Origin: Microvirga sp. Mcv34
GTDB taxonomy: Bacteria; Pseudomonadota; Alphaproteobacteria; Rhizobiales; Beijerinckiaceae
Length of the DNA stretch: 64,000 bases
Assembly: GCF_024519725.1 (NCBI RefSeq)
Contig: NZ_JALJRK010000027.1
Location: 1 to 64,000, forward strand
Direction of reading: 5' to 3'
Positions 1-9,686 of this stretch are shown one piece after another. Each line of letters opens with the position of its first letter. The stretch's first letter is position 1. A program made the translations under genes and the position numbers. Below the pieces are notes generated by a model that made no database searches, was not told the DNA's origin, and saw only the letters and a list, made by a program, of their open reading frames with translations.

Positions 1-105
1 AGGGCCTCCTGGCGCCGGCTGCGTGACCGGCGGACAGGACCGTGCCTGCTCCCACAACTTGCGACGCCTCGCGAAGCGCGCCCCTCGTCGGATCAGGTGA
101 GTAAC

Positions 106-149
106 GATATAGCCAAGGTTACACCCGCTGTCAAGAACAAAGTAAGAAC
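106..149 (-). promoter_or_regulatory. Leftward sigma70-type promoter overlapped by a LexA-type SOS box
   Basis: Read on the minus strand, GTTCTTACTTTGTTC (149-135) matches the alphaproteobacterial LexA site GTTC-N7-GTTC. It is followed directly by TTGACA (134-129), a 17-base spacer and TATATC (111-106), a good -35/-10 pair. A repressor on the box would cover the -35 edge. The target gene must start left of position 1, so its identity is unknown. The fixed part of the box is only eight bases and could occur by chance, but its abutment to a strong promoter raises confidence. Confidence 0.65.
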
Positions 150-453
150 ATAACGCTGACCCGAGCACCATCCACCACCCTCATCCTGAGAGTCTGGCTC
201 ATATAGCGGTGCGGGAACTCTCCTCCCACAGGCTTGCATGAGACCTGTCTTCCTTGGGCGCAAGACGGGAACATCCGACTTGCGATGAGGAGGTGGAGGT
301 GGGGGTGTCGGCGCCACACCTGGAGAGGCTTGCGCTCACACCCTTGCCCTTAATCCCTCCCCACGAGGGGGAGGGAGATACGCGCGAGCCCTTTGTGAGC
401 CACACACTGAGGAGCGGCGAATCTGCATCTCGAAGGATCTACGAGCGCTCTCT

Positions 454-495
454 GGATCCTCCTTCGAGACGGCGCTGCGCGCCTCCTCAGGATGA
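454..495. repeat. Dispersed intergenic repeat, TCATCCTGAGGAG-type
   Basis: Reading the minus strand gives TCATCCTGAGGAGGCGCGCA followed by a complementary-looking CGTCTCGAAGGAGGATCC tail. Partial copies lie at 428-440 and 181-192. The family is familiar from Rhizobiales intergenic regions; copy number elsewhere in this genome cannot be seen. Confidence 0.45.
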
Positions 496-622
496 GGACA
501 GAAGGAGACAGGAGGAGAGGCGCGGATGGCCGGAACAGGCCAGGTCATGACGTGAGGAGTTCCTTCCATGAAGGAAATATTTGCGGTCATCCCGAGACCG
601 TCCCGGAGATTCGCCTGTTGCC

Positions 623-1075
623 TCACGCCTTCCGCTGCCAGCGTCCGTTCTCGTCCTGCTGCCAGTACGTGGCCGCATGGCCGCCCTCCTTTACCGTGCG
701 CCATTGATCGCGGGCGACGGCGAGGGCTTGGACGTCGTTGCCATCGAACAGGATCGCCAGCCGCTCGTAGGCGGTGATGTCGCTCGGCAGGTCCGCGCCT
801 TCCACGAGGAAGCGAATCGAGGCGCCGTTGGGGTTGTCGCCCGACAGGGTGATGAGGATCGGCTGGTCCGCCGCATGGGCCTCGCGGTCGGTGCCGTGCG
901 GCAGGAAGCTCTCGTCGGTGAAGGTCCAGAGGTGATCGTCGAGCGCGGACAGGCGCTCTTCGGTCACCGCCTGCACGATCGCGCGCCAGCCCCGCTCCAG
1001 GGTCTTCTGCAGGAGCGTGGGCAGCACGGCCTCCAGCGGCTGATGCTGGAGGTGATAGAAAAGGACCTCGGTCAT
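623..1075 (-). CDS. holC: DNA polymerase III subunit chi
   Basis: 150 residues, the normal length for HolC, the clamp-loader accessory subunit that links the polymerase III holoenzyme to SSB on the lagging strand. The N-terminus MTEVLFYHLQ, the central LDDHLWTFTDESFLPHG and the downstream ILITLSGDNPNGA match the chi fold, in which the FLPHG segment is the hallmark. It lies 67 bases downstream of pepA on the same strand, the same partnership as the pepA-holC pair of many Proteobacteria, so the two are probably cotranscribed. Partner binding to SSB and psi is family knowledge; many alphaproteobacteria have no recognisable psi. Confidence 0.93.
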   Translation of the reverse strand: MTEVLFYHLQHQPLEAVLPTLLQKTLERGWRAIVQAVTEERLSALDDHLWTFTDESFLPHGTDREAHAADQPILITLSGDNPNGASIRFLVEGADLPSDITAYERLAILFDGNDVQALAVARDQWRTVKEGGHAATYWQQDENGRWQRKA

Positions 1076-1142
1076 CGCTGCTCACAAGTCCTTGCGGCCG
1101 CAACGGCAGCGGCGCGCCGAAGGTCCCTTCCCGCCATTGTCC

Positions 1143-2633
1143 TCAGGCCTCGTAGTGATCGCGGACGAGACGGTCGAGGAGACGCACGCCCCAGCCGGAG
1201 CTCCAGCCCTTGTTGATCTCGGTCGCCGGCGACCCCATGGCCGTGCCGGCGATGTCGAGATGGGCCCAGGGCACGTCGTTGACGAAGCGCTGAAGCAGGG
1301 CCGCAGCCGTGCTCGACCCGCCGAAACGGCCGGCGGAGTTCTTCATGTCGGCGAACTTGGATTCGATCATCTTGTCGAATTCCGGCCCCAGGGGCATGCG
1401 CCAGACCCGCTCACCCGTCGCCTTGCCGGCCACCGTCAGGCGCTCGGACAATTCGTCGTTGTTCGAGAAGAGGCCGGCATATTCCTGCGCGAGGGCCACG
1501 AGAATCGCCCCGGTCAGAGTCGCGAGATCGATCATGAACTTCGGCTTGAAGCGGTCCTGCACGTACCAGAGCACGTCCGCGAGCACGAGCCGGCCCTCGG
1601 CGTCCGTGTTGATGATCTCGATGGTCTGGCCCGACATGGTGGTGACGATGTCGCCCGGGCGCTGAGCGTTGCCGTCGGGCATGTTCTCGACGAGGCCGAT
1701 GGCGCCGACCACGTTGGCCTTCGCCTTGCGGCTCGCGAGCGCATGTATCAGGCCGACCACGCAGGCCGCGCCCGCCATGTCGCCCTTCATGTCCTCCATG
1801 CCGGCGCCCGGCTTGATCGAAATACCGCCCGAGTCGAACACCACGCCCTTGCCGATGAAGGCGATGGGGCTCTCGTCGGCCTTGCCGCCGTTCCAGCGCA
1901 TGATGGCGACCCGGCCGCCGCGCACGGAACCCTGCGCGACGCCGAGAAGCGCATTCATGCCGAGCTTCTTCATGGCCTCGTCGTCGAGGATCTCGACCTC
2001 GACACCGAGTTTGCTCAGCTCCTGGGCACGGGCGGCGAATTCCTGGGGGCCGAGCACGTTCGGCGGCTCGTTGACGAGGTCACGGGCGATGGCGACGCCC
2101 TGCTCGATGCCCTCGCGTGACTGATAGGCCTTCCTGGCCGCGGCGGGATCGGCCACGCTGAAGACGAGGCTGCCGCCTTTCTTGGCTTCGTCACCGTCCT
2201 TCTTGGTCTTGTAGCGGTCGAAGCTGTAGCGGCGCAGCTGGGCGCCGAGCGCGATGTCGGCGACCGCCTCCGGGGTGACCTCCACCCCGGGCAGGTCCAG
2301 CACCACCGTGGCGAGTTTCCCGTTCGCCTTTCCGGCGATCAGGCCGCCCATCTGGACGAAATCGATGCCAGACCGGTCCTTCTCGCCGCCGAGACCGATC
2401 ACGATCAGCCGGTCGACCGGCAGGTCGGCGGGCACGACGATGGACATGGCGGATTTCGCCTTGCCCTTGAACGTCTCTGCGGCCGCGGCCTTGGCGATGA
2501 GGTCGACGGCCTTCGGGCCCAGCTGCGCGGCGACGGCGCCGGAGGGCTTGAGGTCATCCCCGACGAAGACAATGAGATCGCCGGTCTCGACCTTGCCGGG
2601 AGCCTGGAAGTCGATCTTGAAGCTGTCGGCCAT
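1143..2633 (-). CDS. pepA: Leucyl aminopeptidase (M17 family)
   Basis: 496 residues. A cytosolic hexameric metallopeptidase that removes N-terminal residues during peptide turnover and uses two metal ions. The M17 signatures are present: [10 protein letters not shown] (about 261-270), SIKP (272-275) and NTDAEGRL (342-349), which carry the metal ligands and the catalytic lysine and arginine. The reading frame extends upstream to 2702, but ATG at 2633 is preceded by GAGG at a good distance and starts a family-like N-terminus (MADSFKIDF), so it is preferred. In E. coli PepA also binds DNA at cer sites; nothing here tests that. It is followed by holC and diverges from lptF. Confidence 0.95.
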   Translation of the reverse strand: MADSFKIDFQAPGKVETGDLIVFVGDDLKPSGAVAAQLGPKAVDLIAKAAAAETFKGKAKSAMSIVVPADLPVDRLIVIGLGGEKDRSGIDFVQMGGLIAGKANGKLATVVLDLPGVEVTPEAVADIALGAQLRRYSFDRYKTKKDGDEAKKGGSLVFSVADPAAARKAYQSREGIEQGVAIARDLVNEPPNVLGPQEFAARAQELSKLGVEVEILDDEAMKKLGMNALLGVAQGSVRGGRVAIMRWNGGKADESPIAFIGKGVVFDSGGISIKPGAGMEDMKGDMAGAACVVGLIHALASRKAKANVVGAIGLVENMPDGNAQRPGDIVTTMSGQTIEIINTDAEGRLVLADVLWYVQDRFKPKFMIDLATLTGAILVALAQEYAGLFSNNDELSERLTVAGKATGERVWRMPLGPEFDKMIESKFADMKNSAGRFGGSSTAAALLQRFVNDVPWAHLDIAGTAMGSPATEINKGWSSGWGVRLLDRLVRDHYEA

Positions 2634-2837
2634 GAAATCCTCGTTGTTCTGATGCACATCACCGGTCTTGAAAGCCGGCTGCGACGCTGACGATGGGGAC
2701 ATATATCATATGGCGGGCCATGGCACGGGGAAGCTGCCGTGAAATCGGCGCAATCCCGGGTTGTTGAAAACCGCCATCTTGCCTGAGATGATGCGACACG
2801 ATACCCAGGGGTCCGCTGCCCGGGGGCGAAGGGCCTT

Positions 2838-3998
2838 ATGACACTCCTCGAACGCTATATTCTGAAGAACACCTTCAACGCCTTCCTCGCGTGCCTCGTC
2901 GCCCTCACAGGCGTGATCTGGATCACGCAGGCGCTGCGCGAGCTCGACCTGCTGACCGGCAAGGGCCAGACCATCGTGATCTTCCTGACGGTGACGGGCC
3001 TCTCCCTTCCCGCCCTGATCAACGTCATCGCTCCCGTGGCCCTGTTCCTGGCGACGATCTACACCCTGAACAAGCTGAACGGCGATTCCGAGCTGATCGT
3101 CATGAGCGCCGGCGGCATGCCGCCGCAGCGCCTCCTGCGACCGTTCCTGGCCCTGGCCACCTTCGTCTGCGCCGTGGTGGCCATCATCTCGGTCTACCTC
3201 ATGCCCGCGAGCTTCCAGGAGCTGCGCCAGCTGTTCACGAAGATCAGAGCCGATTTCGTGGGCACCATGGCCAAGGAAGGGCAGTTCATCACCTTGGAGA
3301 GCGGCTTCACGTTCCATTACCGGGAGCGTTCGGGGGACGCCCTGCTGGGGATCTTCATGGAAGACCTCCGGGACAAGGATAAAGCCGTCGTTTACCTCGC
3401 CGAACGTGGACAGACGGTCGAACAGAACGGCAATGCCTATCTCGTGCTCCAGAAGGGCAGCGTCCAGCGCAAGGAGCCCAACAGCCGCGATTCGTCGATC
3501 GTCGCCTTCGAGCGCTATGCGGTCGACCTGTCCGCCTTCAGCAAGGAGGGCGGAGAGGTCGTCTACAAGCCGCGCGAGCGAAGCACGACCCAGCTCCTCT
3601 TCCCCGACAAGGGCGAGTTCATCTACCAGGAGCAGCGCGGACGCTTCCGGGCCGAACTGCACGACCGCCTGTCGTCCTGGCTCTACCCGCTCGCCATGAT
3701 GGTCATCGCCTTCGCGGCCTTGGGCGAGGCGAGAACGACCCGCCAGGGACGCGGCCTCGCCATCGCGGGCGCGGTGGTCGCCATCGTGCTGCTGAGAATT
3801 CTCGGCTTTGCCGCGTCGAGCGCCGTCGCGCGAACGGCAACGGCAGTGTTCGCCGTCTACGGCGTCCCGCTGGCGGGAATCCTCTTCAGCCTGCTGTTCA
3901 TCTTCAAGGGACCGGCCATGCGATCCGCACAGGCGAAGCTCTATATGGCCTTCCGCAACCTGCTGCCATCGCGCTCTCCCGCGCCTCAGAAGGCCTGA
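2838..3998 (+). CDS. lptF: LPS export ABC transporter permease LptF
   Basis: 386 residues. One of the two inner-membrane permeases of the LptB2FG transporter that extracts lipopolysaccharide from the inner membrane and hands it to LptC/LptA. The sequence has the expected plan: three N-terminal membrane helices (about residues 15-120), a periplasmic beta-jellyroll (about 130-265, including GFTFHYRER) and three C-terminal helices ending near 360. The N-terminus MTLLERYILKNTFNAF is typical. lptG follows after two bases, so translation is coupled. It starts the lptF-lptG-lptD-pdxA-rsmA operon, divergent from pepA. Confidence 0.95.
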   Translation: MTLLERYILKNTFNAFLACLVALTGVIWITQALRELDLLTGKGQTIVIFLTVTGLSLPALINVIAPVALFLATIYTLNKLNGDSELIVMSAGGMPPQRLLRPFLALATFVCAVVAIISVYLMPASFQELRQLFTKIRADFVGTMAKEGQFITLESGFTFHYRERSGDALLGIFMEDLRDKDKAVVYLAERGQTVEQNGNAYLVLQKGSVQRKEPNSRDSSIVAFERYAVDLSAFSKEGGEVVYKPRERSTTQLLFPDKGEFIYQEQRGRFRAELHDRLSSWLYPLAMMVIAFAALGEARTTRQGRGLAIAGAVVAIVLLRILGFAASSAVARTATAVFAVYGVPLAGILFSLLFIFKGPAMRSAQAKLYMAFRNLLPSRSPAPQKA

Positions 3999-4000
3999 CC

Positions 4001-5086
4001 ATGCTGATCGGCCGCACCCTCGGATCCTATTTCTCGCGACAGTTTCTTAAGACGATTTTCCTTGTTTTCGCGACTGTCTTCACCCTCGTCTACACGCTGG
4101 ACTTCGTGGAGCTCATGCGCCGGGCAGGCGATGCGCCGGCGGCGACGCCTGCGGTGATCGCGCAGCTCGCTCTGTTCCGTACGCCGGCCATCGCGGAGCA
4201 GGTCATGCCGTTCGCGGTGCTGTTCGGCAGCATGGCCGCCCTCCTCCAGCTCAGCCGCAAGCTCGAGCTGGTCGTGGCCCGGGCGGCGGGCATTTCCGCA
4301 TGGCAGTTCCTGCAGCCGGGGTTTCTGATCGCTCTCCTGATCGGCGTCCTGTCCGTGACCGTCTACAATCCGGTTTCGGCCATCCTCAAGCAGCGAGCTT
4401 CCATCCTGGAGACGCAGACCTTCTCCCGGCCGACCCAGAATCGAGAGAAGCCGATCTGGATCCGCCAGAGGAGCCAGGACGGGCAGGCTATCCTTCGGGG
4501 CGACGGTTCGGCGACCGACAGCCCGACCCTTTACGGGGTGACGGTTTATGCCTTCGACCCGACGGGCGTCTTCACCCATCGGGTCGAAGCCAAGGAAGCG
4601 ACCCTGCACGAGGGGTTCTGGGAGCTGAAGGATGCCCGCATCCTTTCGGCCACCGAAGAGCCCCAGTCCCATGAACGTTACCTGATCGCGTCGAACCTAC
4701 AGCCCTCGCAGGTTCGACAGAGCTTCATCGAGCCCGATGCTGTGCCGTTCTGGTCCCTCAGAGAGACGATCAACCGCATGGCACAGGCGGACATCAACGT
4801 CACCGCCTATCAGCTCCATTACGACCTGCTTTTGGCCCGCCCCCTGCTGTTCATCGCGATGGTCTTCGTGGCCGCATCCGTATCGTTAAGATTCTTTCGA
4901 TTTGGTGGTGTAGCGATGATGGTTCTGGGTGGCGTCGCCGCCGGCTTCATGCTTTATGTCGCCACGGAGCTTATGGCGGAGCTTGGCGCCGCCGGAATCA
5001 TCAGTTCCCTTGTTGCAGCTTGGTTCCCAGCTGTAGTAGGCAGTCTGTTAGGGACCTTGGCGTTATTGCATCAAGAGGACGGCTGA
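4001..5086 (+). CDS. lptG: LPS export ABC transporter permease LptG
   Basis: 361 residues. Second permease half of LptB2FG. It begins MLIGRTLGSYFSRQFLKTI, has helices near 15-35, 55-80 and 95-120, a periplasmic jellyroll domain (about 130-265) and three helices in the last 100 residues. It starts two bases after the lptF stop, consistent with equal synthesis of both halves. The ATPase LptB is not in the window. The 3' quarter (4870-5080) is more AT-rich than the rest but keeps a continuous frame and family-like helices. Confidence 0.94.
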   Translation: MLIGRTLGSYFSRQFLKTIFLVFATVFTLVYTLDFVELMRRAGDAPAATPAVIAQLALFRTPAIAEQVMPFAVLFGSMAALLQLSRKLELVVARAAGISAWQFLQPGFLIALLIGVLSVTVYNPVSAILKQRASILETQTFSRPTQNREKPIWIRQRSQDGQAILRGDGSATDSPTLYGVTVYAFDPTGVFTHRVEAKEATLHEGFWELKDARILSATEEPQSHERYLIASNLQPSQVRQSFIEPDAVPFWSLRETINRMAQADINVTAYQLHYDLLLARPLLFIAMVFVAASVSLRFFRFGGVAMMVLGGVAAGFMLYVATELMAELGAAGIISSLVAAWFPAVVGSLLGTLALLHQEDG

Positions 5087-5121
5087 CCGGCCTCTATAAG
5101 AAGGTTAGTTGAGGAGTGGGG

Positions 5122-7668
5122 ATGCGGCAGCGGCTTAAGACAACGATCGCAATGTCTGCGATCGCAGCGGCTCTGTTAGCTGCTGGGTCTGTGCCTGCGC
5201 TCGCCCAGGCCACCCTGAACGACGCCCTCGCCGGGCGCGCACAGTCCGGATCGGGCCAGGACCGCCTTCTCGTTGACGCCAAGGAAATCGTCTACGACAA
5301 CGACAAGAACACGATCGCCGCCTCCGGCGACGTCCAGATGAATTATCAGGGCCGCACGCTCCAGGCCGACCGTGTCACCTACGACCGGAACACCGGCCGC
5401 GTCTTCGCCGAGGGCAATGCCCGCCTGACGGATGCCAGCGGCACCGTCGCCACGGGCGATCGATTCGAACTGACGGACGACTTCAAGAACGGCTTCATCG
5501 ATTCCCTGAGGGTGGTCCAGACCACCGTCGAGCAGGGCCGTCCCCTCACGACCCGCTTCTCCGCCCCCCGGGCCGAGCGGGCCGAGGGCGAGACGACGGT
5601 TTTCGAGCGCGGCACCTACACCGCCTGCGAACCCTGTAAGGACAATCCGGAACGGCCGCCCCTCTGGCAGGTCAAGGCCGCCAAGATCATTCACAACAAC
5701 AGCGAACGGACGATCTATTACGAGGACGCGACCCTTGAGCTCCTCGGCATTCCGGTCGCCTACATGCCCTATTTCTGGACGCCTGACCCGACGGTCAAGC
5801 GTAAGACGGGCTTCCTGTCGCCGCGTTACGTCTATTCCAGCTCCCTGGGCTACGGCGCCTCCGTGCCGTTCTTCTGGGCGATCGCGCCGAACTACGACCT
5901 GACGCTCAACCCGACCTACCTGAGCCGGCAGGGCCTTCTCGCCCAGGCCGAATGGCGCCACCGGCTTGAGAACGGCGTCTACACCATCCGGGCCGCCGGC
6001 ATTTCGCAGCAGGATCCCGAAGCCTTCCTTCCGTCCCCACGCGGCGCAGGAGATCGCGACTTCCGCGGCTCACTGGAGACGAGCGGCCTTTTCTACATCA
6101 ACCAGAACTGGCGCTGGGGCTGGGATATCGCCCTGCTGTCCGACAAATGGTTCCTGTCGAACTACAAGATCCGAAGCGAAAGCCTCAGCTCGTACTACGT
6201 CAAGGAATCGGTCTCGACCCTGTACCTCCAGGGAGCGGGAGACCGTTCCTTCTTCGACATGCGGGGCTACTACTTCCAGACCCTGTCGAGCTCCGACTGG
6301 CAGAAGCAGCAGCCGGTCGTCGCTCCTGTTCTGGACTACAACAAGCGCTTCACGCCCCCGACCATCGGCGGCGAGTTCGCCCTCGACGTGAACGTGACGC
6401 ACCTCTCGCGCGAGGCCGCCCAGTACAATCCGCTCTCCGTCGCCAACACGGCCTATTTCGGCGTGGCCCAGACCTGTCTTGTGTTCGATCGCGCCTCCTG
6501 CCTCGTCCGCGGCATCAGCGGCGCGACTTCCCGCGCATCGGTGACCGCCTCCTGGCGCCGTGAGTTCGTGGATCCGATCGGCCAGGTCTGGACGCCGTTC
6601 GCTTATGTCCGGGCCGACAATTTCTGGATCGCGCCGGATTTCGCCGGTTACCAGAACCCGCAGCTCTCCAACTTCATCGATACGGGAGACGATTATCTCT
6701 TCCGGGCCATGCCGGCGGTGGGCGTCGAATATCGCTATCCGTTCATCGCCAGCCTGGGCAGCTCCGGCAAGCAGATCCTCGAGCCGATCGCGCAGGTGAT
6801 CGCCCGTCCGAGCGAGACCCGGGTCGGCCGCCTGCCCAACGAGGACGCCCAGAGCCTCGTGTTCGACGACACGTCCCTGTTCGACTGGGACAAGTTCTCC
6901 GGCTACGACCGGGTCGAGGGAGGCGTGCGCGCCAATGTCGGCATCCAGTACACCGTGACCGGCGCCGACGACTTCTACGCCAACGTGCTCTTCGGGCAGT
7001 CCTACCAGATCGCCGGGCGCAACTCGTTCCGGCAGCCCGACCTCGCCAATGTTGGTCTGGACTCGGGTCTCGATTCTCGAGCCTCCGATTATGTCGGCCG
7101 CTTCCAGATCTCGCCCAACGCGAACTTCGCTTTCGTGACCCGCGCGCGCTTCGACCAGGACGACTTCGGCCTCAACCGGCTCGAAGCCGGCTTCAGGGCG
7201 AACTTCAATCCGTATCTCCCGGTGTCGACATCGCTGACGTACGCCAATTATGCGGCCCAACCCGCCATCGGGTTCCCGCTACGGCGCGAGGGCCTGCTCG
7301 GCACGGCCCGTTGGGATATCACGCCGAACTGGTACGTGTCGGGCTCGATCCTCCTCGATCTCGACCGCTATCTCCTGGCGCGTGAAACCTATCTGACCCA
7401 ATACGCCATCAACCCAGAGACGGCCGTCTATAACCGGGAGAACGCTGCCTATGTCAGCGGCATGTCGCTCGGGATCGGCTACATGGACGAGTGCACCACC
7501 TTCTCGCTCAGCTACAGCGTGACACCGCGCGAAGTTGTCCGGAACTCGGGTGAGAAGAGCCAGAATCAGACCATCGCGTTCACGCTCGAGTTCCGCTCGC
7601 TCGGCGAAGTGGGCTATACTCAGAACCTCAGCGGCCTATCTTCGGACGAAGGTGTATCCACCCAGTGA
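5122..7668 (+). CDS. lptD: LPS-assembly outer membrane protein LptD
   Basis: About 848 residues. The outer-membrane beta-barrel that inserts lipopolysaccharide into the outer leaflet together with LptE. A signal peptide ([20 protein letters not shown]...ALAQA) is followed by an OstA/LptA-like jellyroll (about 45-150, [17 protein letters not shown]...), then a large C-terminal barrel. Cysteines are visible as CEPC near 172-175, a pair near 453-459 and one in DECTTFS near the C-terminus; LptD matures through disulfides, but the exact pairing here is not known. ATG at 5122 is chosen over GTG at 5116 because GAGGAG lies just upstream. The stop overlaps the pdxA start. Confidence 0.94.
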   Translation: MRQRLKTTIAMSAIAAALLAAGSVPALAQATLNDALAGRAQSGSGQDRLLVDAKEIVYDNDKNTIAASGDVQMNYQGRTLQADRVTYDRNTGRVFAEGNARLTDASGTVATGDRFELTDDFKNGFIDSLRVVQTTVEQGRPLTTRFSAPRAERAEGETTVFERGTYTACEPCKDNPERPPLWQVKAAKIIHNNSERTIYYEDATLELLGIPVAYMPYFWTPDPTVKRKTGFLSPRYVYSSSLGYGASVPFFWAIAPNYDLTLNPTYLSRQGLLAQAEWRHRLENGVYTIRAAGISQQDPEAFLPSPRGAGDRDFRGSLETSGLFYINQNWRWGWDIALLSDKWFLSNYKIRSESLSSYYVKESVSTLYLQGAGDRSFFDMRGYYFQTLSSSDWQKQQPVVAPVLDYNKRFTPPTIGGEFALDVNVTHLSREAAQYNPLSVANTAYFGVAQTCLVFDRASCLVRGISGATSRASVTASWRREFVDPIGQVWTPFAYVRADNFWIAPDFAGYQNPQLSNFIDTGDDYLFRAMPAVGVEYRYPFIASLGSSGKQILEPIAQVIARPSETRVGRLPNEDAQSLVFDDTSLFDWDKFSGYDRVEGGVRANVGIQYTVTGADDFYANVLFGQSYQIAGRNSFRQPDLANVGLDSGLDSRASDYVGRFQISPNANFAFVTRARFDQDDFGLNRLEAGFRANFNPYLPVSTSLTYANYAAQPAIGFPLRREGLLGTARWDITPNWYVSGSILLDLDRYLLARETYLTQYAINPETAVYNRENAAYVSGMSLGIGYMDECTTFSLSYSVTPREVVRNSGEKSQNQTIAFTLEFRSLGEVGYTQNLSGLSSDEGVSTQ

Positions 7669-8678
7669 TGGGGCTCCAACAGCGCCCTCCTCTCCTCCTG
7701 ACGCAGGGTGATCCGTCTGGGATCGGCCCCGAACTGAGCCTGAGGGCCTGGCTGGAACGAGAGGCGGAGTCCGTTCCTGCCTTCGGGATCGTCGGCGATC
7801 CTGGACATCTTGATCGGGTCGCGAAGAGCTATGGCTGGGACGTTCCCATCGCGGCCGTAGAACCCGGGCAGATCCGATTCACCTTCTCCAGCGCGCTTCC
7901 GGTCGTTCCCCTGAGCGCTCCGGTTGCAGCCGAGCCGGGGAAGCCCGATCCGGCCAATGCTCCGTCGGTCATCGAGTCCATCGAGACGGCCGTTCGGCTC
8001 GTGCAGGATGGATCCGCCGCGGCGGTCGTGACCAATCCCATCGCCAAGCACGTTCTCTATGAGGCCGGCTTCCGTCATCCGGGCCACACGGAGTTTCTCG
8101 CAGCTCTCGCGTCCGAAGCCGGCCCGGAGACCTATCACCCGGTTATGATGCTCTGGAGCGAGCAGCTCGCCGTCGTGCCCGTCACGGTGCATATCCCCCT
8201 GGCGAACGTACCCTCCGCCCTGACCACGGAGCTGATCGTTCTCACGGGACGGATCGTTGCCAGAGAGCTGCGGCAACGGTTCGGCGTCGAAAATCCGCGG
8301 CTCGCCCTCGCGGGGCTCAATCCCCATGCGGGCGAAAGCGGCGCCATGGGTACGGAGGACGGGTCCATCATCGTCCCGGCCGTTGACATCCTGCGCTCCG
8401 AAGGGATCGACGTGACGGGCCCCCTGCCGGCGGACACCATGTTCCACGCCCGCGCGCGCAGCCGATACGATGCAGCCCTTGCCATGTATCACGACCAGGC
8501 TCTGATCCCGATCAAGACGATCGCCTTCGACGAGGCGGTCAACGTGACCCTCGGGCTGCCCTTCGTGCGGACCTCGCCCGACCACGGCACGGCATTCGAC
8601 ATTGCCGGCAAGGGCATCGCACGCCCCGACAGCCTCATGGCGGCCCTGAAGCTTGCCGCCCGCCTGGGGCGCCCGTGA
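7668..8678 (+). CDS. pdxA: 4-hydroxythreonine-4-phosphate dehydrogenase
   Basis: 336 residues. It oxidises 4-phosphohydroxy-L-threonine with NAD in the DXP-dependent route to pyridoxal 5'-phosphate. The family motifs are clear: [15 protein letters not shown] at the N-terminus, GHTEFLA (about 140), LNPHAGESG (about 221) and [11 protein letters not shown] (about 274), which supply the three metal-binding histidines, and [13 protein letters not shown] near the end. ATG at 7668 overlaps the lptD stop by one base; GTG at 7665 is the alternative. In many relatives surA sits between lptD and pdxA; here it is absent. Confidence 0.95.
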   Translation: MGLQQRPPLLLTQGDPSGIGPELSLRAWLEREAESVPAFGIVGDPGHLDRVAKSYGWDVPIAAVEPGQIRFTFSSALPVVPLSAPVAAEPGKPDPANAPSVIESIETAVRLVQDGSAAAVVTNPIAKHVLYEAGFRHPGHTEFLAALASEAGPETYHPVMMLWSEQLAVVPVTVHIPLANVPSALTTELIVLTGRIVARELRQRFGVENPRLALAGLNPHAGESGAMGTEDGSIIVPAVDILRSEGIDVTGPLPADTMFHARARSRYDAALAMYHDQALIPIKTIAFDEAVNVTLGLPFVRTSPDHGTAFDIAGKGIARPDSLMAALKLAARLGRP

Positions 8679-9535
8679 GCCAGATCGATGATCTTCCCCC
8701 GTTGCGCGAGGTCGTGCGCACCCACGGGCTGATGGCCAAGAAATCGCTCGGCCAGAACTTCCTGTTCGACCTCAATCTCACCAGCCGTATCGCCCGCTCG
8801 GCCGGACCGCTGGAAGACGCAACCGTGATCGAAGTCGGCCCCGGCCCCGGCGGCCTCACCCGAGCCATCCTGGCGGCGGGCGCGAAGAAGCTCATCGCCA
8901 TCGAGCGTGACAGCCGCTGCCTGCCCGCGCTGGCTGAGATCACCGATCACTATCCGGGGCGGATGGAGGTGATCGAAGCCGACGCGCTGGCCTTCGATCC
9001 CCGTCCCCTGGTTGGCGACGGGCTCGTGCGGATCATCGCCAACCTGCCCTACAATGTCGGCACGGCCCTCCTGACCGGCTGGCTCACCGGCGAAGCCTGG
9101 CCGCCCTGGTGGGCCTCCCTCACCCTCATGTTCCAGCGCGAGGTCGCGGAGCGCATCGTCGCGGACGAAAGCGATCCGAAGAACTACGGCAGGCTCGGCG
9201 TTCTCTGCGGCTGGCGGACGGAGGCGCGCATCCTCTTCGACGTGCCGCCCTCGGCCTTCGTGCCGCCGCCGAAGATCACATCGAGCATCGTGCACCTGAC
9301 GCCGCGGGCCAACCCGCTGCCCTGCCGCATCGGTGCCCTCGAAGCGGTCACCCGCGCGGCTTTCGGACAGCGCCGCAAAATGCTGCGCCAAAGCCTGAAA
9401 TCCATCGCTCCCGATCCGGCAGCGATCATCGAGGCCGCCGGGCTCGAGGAAACGATCCGCGCCGAGAACATCCCTGTCGAGGGCTACGTGGCCCTAGCGA
9501 ATGCTTATGATGCTTTGAGGCATCGGCAGAGCTGA
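8675..9535 (+). CDS. rsmA: 16S rRNA (adenine1518/1519-N6)-dimethyltransferase
   Basis: 286 residues. KsgA/RsmA dimethylates two adjacent adenines in the 3' hairpin of 16S rRNA late in 30S assembly, using S-adenosylmethionine. Visible motifs are KSLGQNFL near the N-terminus, the SAM loop [14 protein letters not shown] (about 50-63) and [11 protein letters not shown] (about 118-128), the catalytic NLPY motif. It starts with GTG in a four-base overlap (GTGA) with the pdxA stop, so it is translationally coupled and is the last gene of the lpt operon. The coupling to pdxA is widely conserved in Proteobacteria. Confidence 0.95.
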   Translation: MSQIDDLPPLREVVRTHGLMAKKSLGQNFLFDLNLTSRIARSAGPLEDATVIEVGPGPGGLTRAILAAGAKKLIAIERDSRCLPALAEITDHYPGRMEVIEADALAFDPRPLVGDGLVRIIANLPYNVGTALLTGWLTGEAWPPWWASLTLMFQREVAERIVADESDPKNYGRLGVLCGWRTEARILFDVPPSAFVPPPKITSSIVHLTPRANPLPCRIGALEAVTRAAFGQRRKMLRQSLKSIAPDPAAIIEAAGLEETIRAENIPVEGYVALANAYDALRHRQS

Positions 9536-9686
9536 GACGCTCCCCGTCCCTCGCCCTCCCGCAATCTCCGCCTATATGAAGCCGCTGGACCGGCGCGGGG
9601 GCTCCTCTTCATGAGACCTTAACCGCGCCGTTCCATGATTGCATCATCGTGAGCGGCCTCATCGGCCGCGAGAGGAGAAGGCGGGA

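Larger units (their letters stand above)
1..622. other. Gene-free region with nested intergenic repeats
   Basis: Apart from the leftward promoter at 106-149, no coding sequence is convincing here. Two GC-rich repeat-like stretches are visible: a palindrome around 355-380 (CCCTCCCC / GGGGGAGGG) and a stretch at 454-495 of the common ATCCTTCGAGACG...CTCCTCAGGATGA type, with related fragments near 181-192 and 428-440. These resemble dispersed intergenic repeats of Rhizobiales. Confidence 0.55.

Noticed and set aside
336-1103. 255-residue minus-strand open frame over holC
   Set aside because: It is out of frame with holC, low-complexity (Arg/Pro/Ala) and its N-terminal half is only antisense-like GC-rich coding noise; its 3' part runs through dispersed repeats.
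1092-2120. 342-residue plus-strand open frame opposite pepA
   Set aside because: Antisense shadow of pepA typical of GC-rich DNA; no ribosome site or family motifs.
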